Below are positions 1 to 8,167 of a stretch of 37,934 nucleotides of DNA, in pieces; position 1 is the first letter of the stretch, and each line of letters begins with the position of its first letter. Position numbers and translations under genes: made by a program. Under the pieces are notes generated by a model, which saw nothing but the letters and a program-made list of their open reading frames with translations, made no database searches and was not told the DNA's origin. Origin of the DNA: Clostridia bacterium (GTDB taxonomy: Bacteria > Bacillota > Clostridia > Christensenellales > CAG-314); the NCBI GenBank assembly GCA_017500855.1, contig JAFVYC010000021.1:1-37934 (forward strand), given 5' to 3'.

Positions 1-246
1 AAGGAAGAAGGTGGCCGTCACAGCCCATTCTTCAAGGGTTACCGTCCTCAATTCTACTTCCGTACAACAGACGTTACAGGTTCTATCCAACTTGACGAAG
101 GCGTTGAAATGGTTATGCCTGGTGACAACGTTCACATCACAGTTGGTTTGATCACACCAATTGCTATGGAAGAAGGTCTCCGTTTCGCTATCCGTGAAGG
201 TGGCCACACAGTTGGTTCCGGCGTTGTTTCCAAGATTCTTGGTTAA
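1..246 (+). CDS. tuf: Elongation factor Tu, C-terminal part (5' end outside window)
   Basis: This is the last 81 codons of EF-Tu, the GTPase that carries aminoacyl-tRNA to the ribosome. The frame is open from the first base and ends with TAA at 244-246. It encodes the conserved domain [19 protein letters not shown] near the start, then the MVMPGDNV and FAIREGG segments, ending [11 protein letters not shown]. Codons are strongly biased to GGT, GTT, CGT and ACA, as expected for a very highly expressed gene and unlike most neighbours. A strong terminator follows at once, so it is probably the last gene of its transcript. Confidence 0.98.
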   Translation, partial: KEEGGRHSPFFKGYRPQFYFRTTDVTGSIQLDEGVEMVMPGDNVHITVGLITPIAMEEGLRFAIREGGHTVGSGVVSKILG

Positions 247-280
247 TTCCGTCGATAGTTTCAACTAGCACAAATTCAAA

Positions 281-309
281 ATCCCCAAGGGTTTCCTTGG
301 GGATTTTTT
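281..309 (+). terminator. Rho-independent terminator of tuf
   Basis: ATCCCCAAGG and CCTTGGGGAT form a GC-rich stem around a short GTTT-type loop, followed by a run of T at 304-309. It lies 35 bases after the tuf stop codon. Confidence 0.95.
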
Positions 310-670
310 GTTTGCCCTGCAAATACTAATTTGTCAGTTCACTCATTCCCAAGACTAAACGGCAATTGCCACGTGTTTAATGGCACTGTTCAGTGTAGGG
401 TTTTAATCAAGTAAAACGTCATTTCTTTCCAAAAAGTCAAAGTCGATTAGAATATGTTTGTCAACGCTACCTATTTCATCAAATAGGGTGCAAATCTAAC
501 TATCAAAAAATGCGTTTCTAAACAGCCCACCCGTGTGCGAAAAACGGTGCGTTTTGGTTGGTTTTCCATTTGGTTTTCAACCAAACAATGCGTTACAATC
601 GTGGGGCAGGGGTGCGGTTTTGTGGAAATTTTGCCGTTGGCAAAAGCCACCGTTTGCATGTATGAACACA
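310..670. other. Gene-free spacer between tuf and the PHP gene
   Basis: No frame here has recognisable protein features. The spacer holds a GGCAATTGCC palindrome near 361, a CCACCCGTGTG motif at about 528-538 that recurs in other spacers of this window, and a GGTTG/CAACC stem near 557-583. I see no tRNA or known RNA family. Confidence 0.5.
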
Positions 671-686
671 TTTGCACATGTGCAAA
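671..686. promoter_or_regulatory. Perfect 16-bp palindrome upstream of the PHP promoter
   Basis: TTTGCACA is followed directly by TGTGCAAA, a perfect inverted repeat with no spacer. It ends 32 bases before the -35 box at 719, a usual place for an operator. A near copy (TTGCACA, AG, TGTGCAA) lies at 28814-28829. The background is rich in TTTGCA words, so an operator role is only an inference. Confidence 0.35.
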
Positions 687-718
687 CTTTGTTGTTGCAA
701 GCAAATTGCAAAGCACTA

Positions 719-747
719 TTGACATACAAGCCGTCTTGTGCTATAAT
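719..747 (+). promoter_or_regulatory. Consensus sigma-A promoter, leaderless, of the PHP gene
   Basis: TTGACA at 719-724 and TATAAT at 742-747 are separated by exactly 17 bases. The ATG of the next gene begins at 754, six bases after the -10 box, so transcription should start at or next to the A of the start codon. No ribosome-binding site lies between promoter and gene, and none would be transcribed. Confidence 0.85.
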
Positions 748-753
748 AAAACC

Positions 754-1563
754 ATGAAATGCGATCTTCACATGCACTCCAACTGCTCCGATGGAGTTTT
801 CCCTCCCGAAAAGTTGGTACAAATGGCAAAAGAAAGGGGCGTGCGTTGCATGTCCTTGACCGATCACGACACAACCTGTGGCGTTCTTCGTGCTGTAACG
901 GAAGGGCAAAAGCTTGGAATTCAAGTCATCCCCGGCATTGAACTTTCCACGTTCAGCACAATGGAAGTGCACATTTTGGGCTTCAACGTCAACTACCAGG
1001 ACGAGGCTTTTCAACAAGAACTTGCCCACGTTGCAAATTTGCGTGTGGAACGCAACAAATTGCTTGTGCAAAAGTTGAAGGAACACGGCTTCGACATTGA
1101 TTTGTCCAAAATCAAAACAACGGGCACAATTGGCAGGGGCGACATCGGCAGGGAAATGGTGCGCCTTGGCTACTGCAAGGACTCTGCCGAAGTTTTCGAC
1201 AAGTACCTTGGCGCAGGCAAATGTTGCTACGTTCAAAGTCAACGCCTAACACCTGTGGAAGCAATTCAACTGACGTTGCGCCACGGTGGCATTCCCGTGC
1301 TGGCTCACCCCAAAAACCTGCACATTTCCTTCAAGGAATTCGAAAAGTTTCTTCGTCCACTTGCCCTTGCAGGGTTGGGTGGAATAGAAGCGCAGTATTT
1401 TACACACAATACAGCCGAGCGAAACTTCTACACAAAAATGGCAAAAAAGTACAAACTTATTGTCACAGGGGGAAGCGATTTTCACGACTATGCCCACGGC
1501 ATGGACATCGGTTGCAAAAACTTCATCCCCAACGGCTACACCCGAACAATTCTGGGAATATGA
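754..1563 (+). CDS. PHP-domain phosphoesterase (YciV / RNase AM type)
   Basis: The 269-residue product is a PHP-fold metal-dependent phosphoesterase. The N-terminus MKCDLHMHSNCSDG gives ligands H6, H8 and D13. Further metal-site segments are SLTDHDTT (D37, H38), PGIELST (E63), VHILGF (H73), PVLAHPKNL in the last third and GGSDFHDY near residue 250. Family members include the 3',5'-nucleoside bisphosphate phosphatase and 5'-3' exoribonuclease called YciV or RNase AM, so a role in pAp or RNA-end turnover is likely but inferred. The reading frame continues upstream of 754 without stop, but the consensus promoter at 719-747 excludes an earlier start. The stop overlaps the VanW start as ATGA, implying coupled translation. 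Confidence 0.88.
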   Translation: MKCDLHMHSNCSDGVFPPEKLVQMAKERGVRCMSLTDHDTTCGVLRAVTEGQKLGIQVIPGIELSTFSTMEVHILGFNVNYQDEAFQQELAHVANLRVERNKLLVQKLKEHGFDIDLSKIKTTGTIGRGDIGREMVRLGYCKDSAEVFDKYLGAGKCCYVQSQRLTPVEAIQLTLRHGGIPVLAHPKNLHISFKEFEKFLRPLALAGLGGIEAQYFTHNTAERNFYTKMAKKYKLIVTGGSDFHDYAHGMDIGCKNFIPNGYTRTILGI

Positions 1564-2759
1564 CACGAAAAATTATACTATCAACTATTGTTGCGCTCAT
1601 AGTTTTTGTGGGCGCTTTTGTTTGTCCAACGGCGCAAGCAATGCAAAACCCGTGGGACGTGTGTGCAAAAATCAACTACAAAGGGGATTCTTTGTGCTAC
1701 CGACTGTCGCAAAATTTGCCAAACGATGCCAATGCAAACTTGCGTGGGTTCTACTTAAGTGCCAAGCAAAAAAGGCAAATTGCCAACGACTTGCTTGTTT
1801 TGGGGCTACCAAACGTTGCCGTCTACAACTACGTGTTGCCAAATTTCAACAGCATTTTGCAACATTTTGCCTACGTGGAAAAACCAAAGCAAGATGCAAC
1901 GGTGTCTTTTGATGGCAATTTTCGCTACACGGGTTGCCAAAATGGCGTGGAAATCGACGTTGACACGCTGTTTGACAAGTTGCTTTGCGGTGGGCAGTTC
2001 GACTTGCCGTTGGTTGTGCACAAGGCTGTCACGGAACAGCAAATCAGGCAACACGTGGTGCAAAAATCCACGTTTTTCACTTCTTTCAACACGGAAAACA
2101 AGGCTCGTTCCCACAACATTTGCCTTGCCACGCAAAGCGTCAACGGCACGACAGTTTTGCCGGGGCAAACTTTTTCTTTCAACAACGTGGTGGGCAAACG
2201 CACGGCAGAGCGTGGCTACCAAAACGCCAAAGTCATCGTGGACGGCGCCTACATCGACGGAATTGGTGGGGGCGTGTGCCAAGTTTCCACAACTTTGTAC
2301 AACGCCTTGCTTTTGGCGGGGCTTCCTGCAAAGGCGTGCCAACACTCTCTTGTTCCTTCCTACGTCATGGCAGGTTTCGATGCCATGGTCAGCGACGGCA
2401 TTGCCGACCTCACTTTTGTCAACGTCACCAACTACCCAATCTACATCAAGGGGCATGTCGATGGCAACAAAATTCAGTTTACTGTTTTCGGCACGCCCAA
2501 CACCTTCGAAATCGTGCGCCAAAACGTCGAACAGCGCCAACCGTTCAACACGGTGTTTGTGGTGGATGCCACCAAGTACCCAAATTTGGTTTTCCAAACG
2601 GATAGGCAAGTGGTGCAAAACGGCAGTGACGGAGTTGTTGCCGAAGCATTTTTGCAGTACTTTCAACAGGGGCAACTTGTCAAAAATATCAAAATTCGCA
2701 CCTGCAACTACAAGAAGGTGGACATGGTTATAGCACAAGGAGCGCTCCCAACGCCATAA
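1560..2759 (+). CDS. VanW family exported protein
   Basis: The 399-residue protein starts with a signal peptide or membrane anchor (MTRKIILST then IVALIVFVGAFV, with a PTAQA cleavage-like site near residue 25). The VanW domain covers about residues 170-320. Seen there are RSHNICLAT, the LPGQTFSFNNVVG segment, and the GIGGGVCQVSTTLYNALLLAGL core with its conserved cysteine. The C-terminal strand region ends IKIRTCNYKKVDMVIAQG, which resembles the tail of other VanW proteins. VanW proteins are named from vancomycin-resistance clusters, but their biochemical role is unknown; export suggests a cell-envelope role. It shares four bases with the PHP gene. No van genes lie nearby, so a resistance function should not be inferred. 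Confidence 0.85.
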   Translation: MTRKIILSTIVALIVFVGAFVCPTAQAMQNPWDVCAKINYKGDSLCYRLSQNLPNDANANLRGFYLSAKQKRQIANDLLVLGLPNVAVYNYVLPNFNSILQHFAYVEKPKQDATVSFDGNFRYTGCQNGVEIDVDTLFDKLLCGGQFDLPLVVHKAVTEQQIRQHVVQKSTFFTSFNTENKARSHNICLATQSVNGTTVLPGQTFSFNNVVGKRTAERGYQNAKVIVDGAYIDGIGGGVCQVSTTLYNALLLAGLPAKACQHSLVPSYVMAGFDAMVSDGIADLTFVNVTNYPIYIKGHVDGNKIQFTVFGTPNTFEIVRQNVEQRQPFNTVFVVDATKYPNLVFQTDRQVVQNGSDGVVAEAFLQYFQQGQLVKNIKIRTCNYKKVDMVIAQGALPTP

Positions 2760-2777
2760 TTTTACAATATTCGCAAT

Positions 2778-2814
2778 AAATAATATATTATTTGCGCAAA
2801 TACAATTGCGCAAA
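2778..2814. promoter_or_regulatory. Palindrome cluster over the dnaB promoter
   Basis: Three inverted repeats sit side by side: AAATAATATATTATTT at 2778-2793, TTTGCGCAAA at 2791-2800, and TTGCGCAA at 2806-2813 over the -35 box. The last two make a direct repeat of TTGCGCAAA 14 bases apart. Position suggests operator sites controlling dnaB; the regulator is not known. Confidence 0.4.
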
Positions 2815-2834
2815 CGCAAAAAGAATAGTATAAT
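2806..2834 (+). promoter_or_regulatory. Promoter of dnaB-glnS
   Basis: A perfect TATAAT at 2829-2834 lies 17 bases after a weak -35 (TTGCGC at 2806-2811). The predicted start near 2841 gives a leader of about 80 bases ahead of the GGAGG site at 2911-2915. Confidence 0.7.
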
Positions 2835-2920
2835 ATTCCTAGAAAATTTCAAAAACGGTGCAACAAACAAAAAACACGTTGCAACCGTCTTTTTGGCGTA
2901 TTCAAACCAAGGAGGAAACC

Positions 2921-4471
2921 ATGCCTACCAAGAACACACAGCAACCTGCCTACACGGCGATGCCCAACAGTATCGAAGCAGAACAAAGCGTGCTTTGTTG
3001 CATTTTGCGCAATGGCGAAAACCAAGCGGAAATTGTTGCAAACCTTCATGCGGACGATTTCTACCAGCCTGCGCACGCAACCATTTTCGAAGCAATGAGC
3101 GACATTGCCAACCGTGTCGTTGCCATGGGGGAAACGACGTCCGTCAACTCCATCAACTTCACAACTTTGGTAGACTACTTGCGTCGCAACGGCAAACTTG
3201 CGCAAGTGGGCGACATCGACTACATCTTGAAGTTGAACGAACTGTTGCCCGGAACTTCCAACTACGACGAGTACGTGTCCATTGTCAAGCGTGCTTCCAC
3301 AATGCGCAAACTCATCGACATTTGTGGCAAGGTAACGCAAAAGGCGTACAGTTCTTCAACGGCAGAAGAAGCCATCACCTACGCCGAGGAAGCAATTTTT
3401 GCCCTTACTCAACGTGGCGCAAACGGTGGCTTGGTAGATTTGTCCAAGGACATTGCCCTAACTCTCAAAAGAATCAACGATCGCTTTGTTGACCCTGCCA
3501 AGTTCCGTGGCATTCAAACGGGCTTCCGCCGTTTCGACAGAATGACCAACGGCCTGCACGGTGGCGAACTTATCGTTCTTGCTGCCCGTCCCGGTGTCGG
3601 CAAGTCGGCAATGGCAATGAACATTGTAGAAAACGTTGCCAAAAACGGTGGCACCGTTGCCGTGTTCAGTTTGGAAATGAGCAACGAGCAACTCATCGAA
3701 AGAATGCTGTCCAGCATGTCTACCGTTCCGTTGGAATTTATCAAAAGCGGTCAGTTGCCCAACGGCGAAGGCGACCTTGCAAAACTGTTCACAGCACAGG
3801 AAACAATGTCTAGTTCCATGCGCTTGTTCGGTAACGACTACGCCAACATCAAACCGTCGGAAATGGCTTCGCAATGCCGTCGCTTGAAGGCAAAAAGCGG
3901 TTTGGACTTGGTAGTTATCGACTACATCCAGTTGATGAACAGCGGTACCGACCCAAAACAGGGCCGTCAAAACGAAGTTGCATCCATCACACGTGCGTTG
4001 AAACTCATGGCAAAGGAATTGGACGTTCCCGTCATTGCTTTGTCGCAGTTGAAGCGTGACGCAGCCATCCGCAGTGCGGCAAGTGGCAAGGAAGGCGGTG
4101 GCGAACCTGTTTTGTCCGACCTTCGTGAGTCCGGCGCAATCGAACAGGACGCCGACATCGTTTTGTTCATCCACAAGGTGGAAGACAAGGAAAACAACAC
4201 GGTAGAACACAGCCTCATCGTTGCAAAACACCGTAACGGTGAAACAGGCACAATTCCTTTGAAGTGGATTGGCAGAATCGTTCGCTTTGTGGACGAAGAC
4301 TTCCTGCGAGAAAACGACATCGATGCAGGCGACACAAGTGGACCTTCTCCAAGCGACTACGAAGGCGACATGCAATTTGGCGAAGAAGGCCAAGACGAAT
4401 TTGTAACGGATTTGTACGACGTTGACGAAACTATTTCCGACGACGACATTCCGTCCGAGGGGGATAACTAA
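2921..4471 (+). CDS. dnaB: Replicative DNA helicase DnaB
   Basis: The 516-residue protein is the hexameric helicase that unwinds DNA at the replication fork. Its N-terminal domain (about 15-115) begins with the typical MPNSIEAEQSVLCCIL. The RecA-like domain has Walker A ARPGVGKS at 222-229, Walker B LDLVVIDYIQLM at about 328-339, and the conserved SDLRESGAIEQDADIV at 399-414. After about residue 450 there is an acidic tail rich in D and E. The start is fixed by GGAGG at 2911-2915, five bases before the ATG. Its stop shares one base with the glnS start (TAATG), so the two genes are probably one transcript. No intein or truncation is seen. Confidence 0.97.
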   Translation: MPTKNTQQPAYTAMPNSIEAEQSVLCCILRNGENQAEIVANLHADDFYQPAHATIFEAMSDIANRVVAMGETTSVNSINFTTLVDYLRRNGKLAQVGDIDYILKLNELLPGTSNYDEYVSIVKRASTMRKLIDICGKVTQKAYSSSTAEEAITYAEEAIFALTQRGANGGLVDLSKDIALTLKRINDRFVDPAKFRGIQTGFRRFDRMTNGLHGGELIVLAARPGVGKSAMAMNIVENVAKNGGTVAVFSLEMSNEQLIERMLSSMSTVPLEFIKSGQLPNGEGDLAKLFTAQETMSSSMRLFGNDYANIKPSEMASQCRRLKAKSGLDLVVIDYIQLMNSGTDPKQGRQNEVASITRALKLMAKELDVPVIALSQLKRDAAIRSAASGKEGGGEPVLSDLRESGAIEQDADIVLFIHKVEDKENNTVEHSLIVAKHRNGETGTIPLKWIGRIVRFVDEDFLRENDIDAGDTSGPSPSDYEGDMQFGEEGQDEFVTDLYDVDETISDDDIPSEGDN

Positions 4472-6114
4472 TGACAGAAAGCAAAAACTTTATTGAAGAT
4501 ATCATCGACAGTGACCTTGCCAGTGGCAAAGTGGAAACGGTGTACACTCGTTTTCCACCCGAACCAAACGGCTACTTGCACGTTGGCCACGCAAAAAGCC
4601 TGTGCATCAACTTTGGACTTGCCAAAAAGTACAACGGCAAGTGCAATTTGCGCTTCGACGACACCAACCCAGCCAAGGAAAGCGAAGAGTACGTGGAAAG
4701 TATCAAGCGAGACATCGAGTGGCTTGGCTTCAAGTGGGACAAGTTGTTGTTTGCAAGCGACTACTTCGACGTGATGTTCGACTGCGCCGTTTTGCTCATC
4801 AAAAAGGGCTTGGCGTACGTAAGTGACGAAACTGCCGAAGAAATTCGCCAACGCCGTGGCACGCTCACGGAACCGGGCGTGGAAAGCCCCTTCCGCAACA
4901 GAACGGTGGAAGAAAACTTGCAACTTTTCTACGACATGCGTGACGGCAAGTTTGCCGATGGCACCAAGGTTTTGCGTGCAAAAATCGACATGGCAAGCCC
5001 CAACCTCAACATGCGTGACCCCGTCATTTACCGTGTGCTTCACGCAACGCACCACAACGCAGGCGACAAGTGGTGCATCTACCCAATGTACGACTTTGCG
5101 CACCCAATTGAAGATGCGCACGAAGGCATCACACACTCCATTTGCACTTTGGAATTCGAGGACCATCGCCCATTGTACGACTGGGTGGTTGTCAACTGCG
5201 AATTTCCACAACCGCAACCGCAACAAATTGAGTTTGCTCGCCTCAACATCACAAACACAATCATGTCCAAGCGCTTTTTGAAGCGACTTGTAGACAACGG
5301 CCAAGTGCTTGGTTGGGACGACCCACGCATGCCCACTTTGTCGGGATTGCGTCGCCGTGGCTACCCAGCCGCAGCGCTCAGGGATTTTTGCGAACGCATT
5401 GGCGTTAGCAAGGCAAACAGCGAGGTGGAAGAAGCCTACTTGCAAGCGTGCGTAAGGGAAGGACTCAATCGCACGGCAAACAGAGTGATGGCAGTGTTCG
5501 ATCCACTCAAAATTGTGCTCACCAACTACGAAGGTAGCGAAATGCTCAGCGTAGAAGACAACCCCAACGCCGAAACAGTCACCTTCCGTGACGTTCCGTT
5601 TGGCAAAACTTTGTACATCGATCGCAGTGACTTTGCCCTTGTTCCCCCACCTAAGTACCACCGTTTGAAACCGGACGGCTACGTTCGCTTGAAGGGTGCC
5701 TACATCATCCGTTGCGACAACGTTGTGTTGGACGACGACGGCAACGTGGTGGAATTGCATTGCTCCGTTGTGTCCAACTCCAAGAGTGGGCAAGACACTT
5801 CCGGCGTCAAAGTCAAGGGCGTTGTGCAATGGGTTGATGCCGAAACTTGCGTGGATGCAACGGTGCGCAAATTGCAAAGTTTGCTCAACGACGTTGTGGA
5901 CGGCGTGACGGATTTCGAACAACGTTTCAATGCCGAAAGCATGCAAGTCGTTTCTGCCAAGGTGGAACGCAGTTTGCTCTCTGCCAAGGTGGAAGACAAG
6001 TTCCAATTCATGCGTGTTGGCTACTACGTTTTGGACAAGGATACCAACGGAACAAACCTTGTGTTCAACGAAATCGTTGGATTGAAGGACAGTTTCAACA
6101 GCAAAAAGGCCTAG
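4471..6114 (+). CDS. glnS: Glutaminyl-tRNA synthetase
   Basis: The 547-residue class I synthetase attaches glutamine to tRNA-Gln. TRFPPEPNGYLHVGHAKS at about 26-43 is the diagnostic GlnRS form of the HIGH site (HVGH at 37-40), and IMSKR at 264-268 is the KMSKS-type loop. The C-terminal beta-barrel anticodon-binding region follows (PPPKYHRLKPDGYVRLKGAYI and onward). Length matches bacterial GlnRS. Direct glutaminylation is found in only part of the Firmicutes; many others use the GatCAB amidotransferase route. The gene has no TTA, CTA or TCA codons, which leaves a very long but meaningless open frame on the opposite strand. It is translationally coupled to dnaB. Confidence 0.97.
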   Translation: MTESKNFIEDIIDSDLASGKVETVYTRFPPEPNGYLHVGHAKSLCINFGLAKKYNGKCNLRFDDTNPAKESEEYVESIKRDIEWLGFKWDKLLFASDYFDVMFDCAVLLIKKGLAYVSDETAEEIRQRRGTLTEPGVESPFRNRTVEENLQLFYDMRDGKFADGTKVLRAKIDMASPNLNMRDPVIYRVLHATHHNAGDKWCIYPMYDFAHPIEDAHEGITHSICTLEFEDHRPLYDWVVVNCEFPQPQPQQIEFARLNITNTIMSKRFLKRLVDNGQVLGWDDPRMPTLSGLRRRGYPAAALRDFCERIGVSKANSEVEEAYLQACVREGLNRTANRVMAVFDPLKIVLTNYEGSEMLSVEDNPNAETVTFRDVPFGKTLYIDRSDFALVPPPKYHRLKPDGYVRLKGAYIIRCDNVVLDDDGNVVELHCSVVSNSKSGQDTSGVKVKGVVQWVDAETCVDATVRKLQSLLNDVVDGVTDFEQRFNAESMQVVSAKVERSLLSAKVEDKFQFMRVGYYVLDKDTNGTNLVFNEIVGLKDSFNSKKA

Positions 6115-6189
6115 GACGTTTTGCTTGAAAGCAAGCAAACCGTTTGTATTCAATTGTAGAACGTTTTTCCGTTCTGCTTGGTGGAAACT

Positions 6190-7104
6190 ATGAAAATTTG
6201 CAAATCCTGTGGAGAAATCAACCAAACGGACAGCGTTTTTTGCTGTGCCTGCGGTGCGCAAGCATTTGTTTTCTCCGAAGAAAAAGTTTGCCCTCATTGT
6301 GGCGCAATCAACGACAAAAAGTTCACACATTGCACAAATTGTGGCAACAGCATGGCTGTGCCCACCAAGGATGCAATGGACTTTTCCCCTGCGCCAACGG
6401 TGGAGGAAAACAAATCAAGCGACGGCAAAGGTAGCACGGCTGTTGTTGAGCCTGCCCCCGTTGCAGTGCATTTGAAAACGGAAATGCCCTTGAGTGCCGA
6501 AGCGCTCACGCAAGTTTCCACAGGGGAAGTTGCAACTTGCCCTCATTGTGGAGCAACAATTTCCATCAACCAACTGTACTGCCACAAATGTGGCAAAAAC
6601 GTTGCCGTGTTGCATGCGCACAGGGTGCTAAAACGCAAAGTTTGCCCTGTTTGCAACACACCAAATTTGGTGGAAAACGCCTACTGCGCCTACTGCTACG
6701 CATCCCTTGCGGGCGCCGACGTGGAAGACCTTCAACTGGTGCACGACAGCAAAACCGTTGGTAGCGTAACTTTCAAGCAGGCATTTGCCGAAGGCTACTC
6801 CGGCAAGCGCAAAATTTGCGCAAATTGCTCAACACTCAACGGCATGGACGAGTTGTTTTGCACCCACTGTGGGCTAAAACTCGATGCCGACGAACAAAAA
6901 AACTACTGCCCCAATTGCGGGGCGCAAAACCCATCGGACACAACCTTTTGCTCCCGTTGCGGATGGTCGTTCGATGGCACAACCCCCGAACAAAAATCGG
7001 CAAAGTGGAAGTGCGCCAAGTGCAATTTTGCCAATGACTTGCAGGATGCTTTCTGCACGCATTGTGGCGCAAAAAATCCACACCCCCAAGGAGGTTCAAA
7101 ATGA
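6190..7104 (+). CDS. Protein with seven tandem zinc ribbons
   Basis: The 304-residue protein consists almost wholly of zinc-ribbon modules, each a CxxC pair followed by a second CxxC 9-13 residues later. I count seven: starting CKSCGEIN, CPHCGAIN, CPHCGATI, CPVCNTPN, CANCSTLN, CPNCGAQN and CAKCNFAN, most closing with a FCxxCG-like half. A low-complexity stretch rich in E, A, P and V separates modules two and three (about residues 60-115). No membrane segment or enzymatic domain is visible. Zinc ribbons of this double type occur in many Firmicute proteins as binding modules, but no specific function is known. I start at ATG 6190; an in-frame TTG at 6178 is possible. It overlaps the next, related gene by four bases. 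Confidence 0.8.
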   Translation: MKICKSCGEINQTDSVFCCACGAQAFVFSEEKVCPHCGAINDKKFTHCTNCGNSMAVPTKDAMDFSPAPTVEENKSSDGKGSTAVVEPAPVAVHLKTEMPLSAEALTQVSTGEVATCPHCGATISINQLYCHKCGKNVAVLHAHRVLKRKVCPVCNTPNLVENAYCAYCYASLAGADVEDLQLVHDSKTVGSVTFKQAFAEGYSGKRKICANCSTLNGMDELFCTHCGLKLDADEQKNYCPNCGAQNPSDTTFCSRCGWSFDGTTPEQKSAKWKCAKCNFANDLQDAFCTHCGAKNPHPQGGSK

Positions 7105-8072
7105 AAAGCACAAATAGTTTCAACGTTTGCCCACGTTGTGGCACGGCAAACGGATTGAATGCCAGGTTTTGCTACCAGTGTGGCGGTGCGCTCAAGGTTC
7201 CGGAAGAACCGGTTGCATGCCCACGTTGCCACACAGTCAACACCGGTTTGGCAAACTTTTGCCGTAGTTGCGGAACGGCTTTGAAAGTTGGCTCTGCAAG
7301 CAAAATTTGCCCAAGGTGTGGCAAGGAAGTTTTCTCGGAGGACAGCATTTGCACCTGTGGCTACAAGTTTGCAACAGTCACAGCCCCCGTTGAAGCCAAG
7401 CCATCCCAAGCCGAGCAAAACGTGGCAAGCAAGCACAAGGGCGCACGAATTTTTGCGCTTGTCAGCCTGCTGTTGACGGTACTTTTTGCCTACTTCCTGT
7501 TTGCTCCAACCTTCGTTGGCATTGCCGACGGAAACTTGATTTTTGACCAATCCCAAGGCCAAGGCATCACGTTGCGCCCCGACTTTTTGCAAGTTTTGGG
7601 CAACGGACTGTTCTTTGGCAGTGTGGATGGAACAACGGCAGATGCCCCCATCTACGGCATGCAAGTCGTTGCTCAAATCGTTGGTTGCTTTGTGGCTTTG
7701 GCGCAAGGCAATTCCGAGCCAATTTTGCAATTTTTGCAAGCGCTTCCCGTTGGCAAAATCTTGCTGTTTGGCGTTCTTGCGCTAACGGCAATCAGCCTTG
7801 TGGTGCAACTGTTGGCAAGCATCGTTCGCCTTGCCATTGGCAAACGCCCCAAAAAGTCCAGCACGTGGTACTTTGTGATGTTCTTCATCTCCGGCTTGGT
7901 GTGCGCATTTGTGACGTGTGCGCTGTACGTTACCGAAGGTGGCCTTGCGCCTTTCTTCCAACTGTTTGCTGTGGAAGGTGTCAACATGAGCATTTGGGCA
8001 ATTTGTGGCTACTACCTTGTGTTCACAATTTTGTCGCTAGTTGCAAAAACAAAACAAAGCAAAAGAAACTAA
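7101..8072 (+). CDS. Zinc-ribbon membrane protein
   Basis: The 323-residue product has an N-terminal cytoplasmic part with two complete zinc ribbons (CPRCGTANGLNARFCYQCG and CPRCHTVNTGLANFCRSCG) and a third, incomplete one (CPRCGKE then ICTCG). From about residue 115 it has four or five hydrophobic helices, including IFALVSLLLTVLFAYFLF, LLFGVLALTAISLVVQLL, WYFVMFFISGLVCAFVTCAL and a last one ending LVFTILSLVAKT. It is likely an inner-membrane protein. AAGGAGG at 7088-7094 sets the ATG at 7101 and an ATGA overlap couples it to the upstream zinc-ribbon gene, so the two may act together. The function is unknown. Confidence 0.8.
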   Translation: MKSTNSFNVCPRCGTANGLNARFCYQCGGALKVPEEPVACPRCHTVNTGLANFCRSCGTALKVGSASKICPRCGKEVFSEDSICTCGYKFATVTAPVEAKPSQAEQNVASKHKGARIFALVSLLLTVLFAYFLFAPTFVGIADGNLIFDQSQGQGITLRPDFLQVLGNGLFFGSVDGTTADAPIYGMQVVAQIVGCFVALAQGNSEPILQFLQALPVGKILLFGVLALTAISLVVQLLASIVRLAIGKRPKKSSTWYFVMFFISGLVCAFVTCALYVTEGGLAPFFQLFAVEGVNMSIWAICGYYLVFTILSLVAKTKQSKRN

Positions 8073-8075
8073 TTT

Positions 8076-8139
8076 GCAAATTCCGTGCAAATTCCTGTTG
8101 CACGCCAAACATACGGTGCAATTGTTTGCAGTTGCACGC
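8076..8139. repeat. Short repeats and a hairpin in the alaS leader
   Basis: GCAAATTCC is repeated at 8076-8084 and 8087-8095, and GTTGCACGC at 8097-8105 and 8131-8139. GTGCAA (8115-8120) can pair with TTGCAC (8132-8137). The region is too short for a T-box leader and lacks the T-box sequence. A role in alaS control is possible but unproven. Confidence 0.3.
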
Positions 8140-8167
8140 AAAAACTAAAAGATAAACAGAGGGACCT

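Noticed and set aside
1560-2759. VanW as evidence of vancomycin resistance
   Set aside because: VanW proteins are widespread in Clostridia without van clusters, and no other van gene is here.
6158-6175. AGAACG/CGTTCT hairpin after glnS as a terminator
   Set aside because: Weak stem with no T run; it lies just before the start of the zinc-ribbon gene, so readthrough seems likely.
4468-6330. Long open frame opposite glnS
   Set aside because: Codon-aligned shadow of glnS with a low-complexity, cysteine- and histidine-rich translation.
8073-8167. Possible T-box leader for alaS
   Set aside because: Only 95 bases, without the conserved T-box sequence or a terminator/antiterminator pair.
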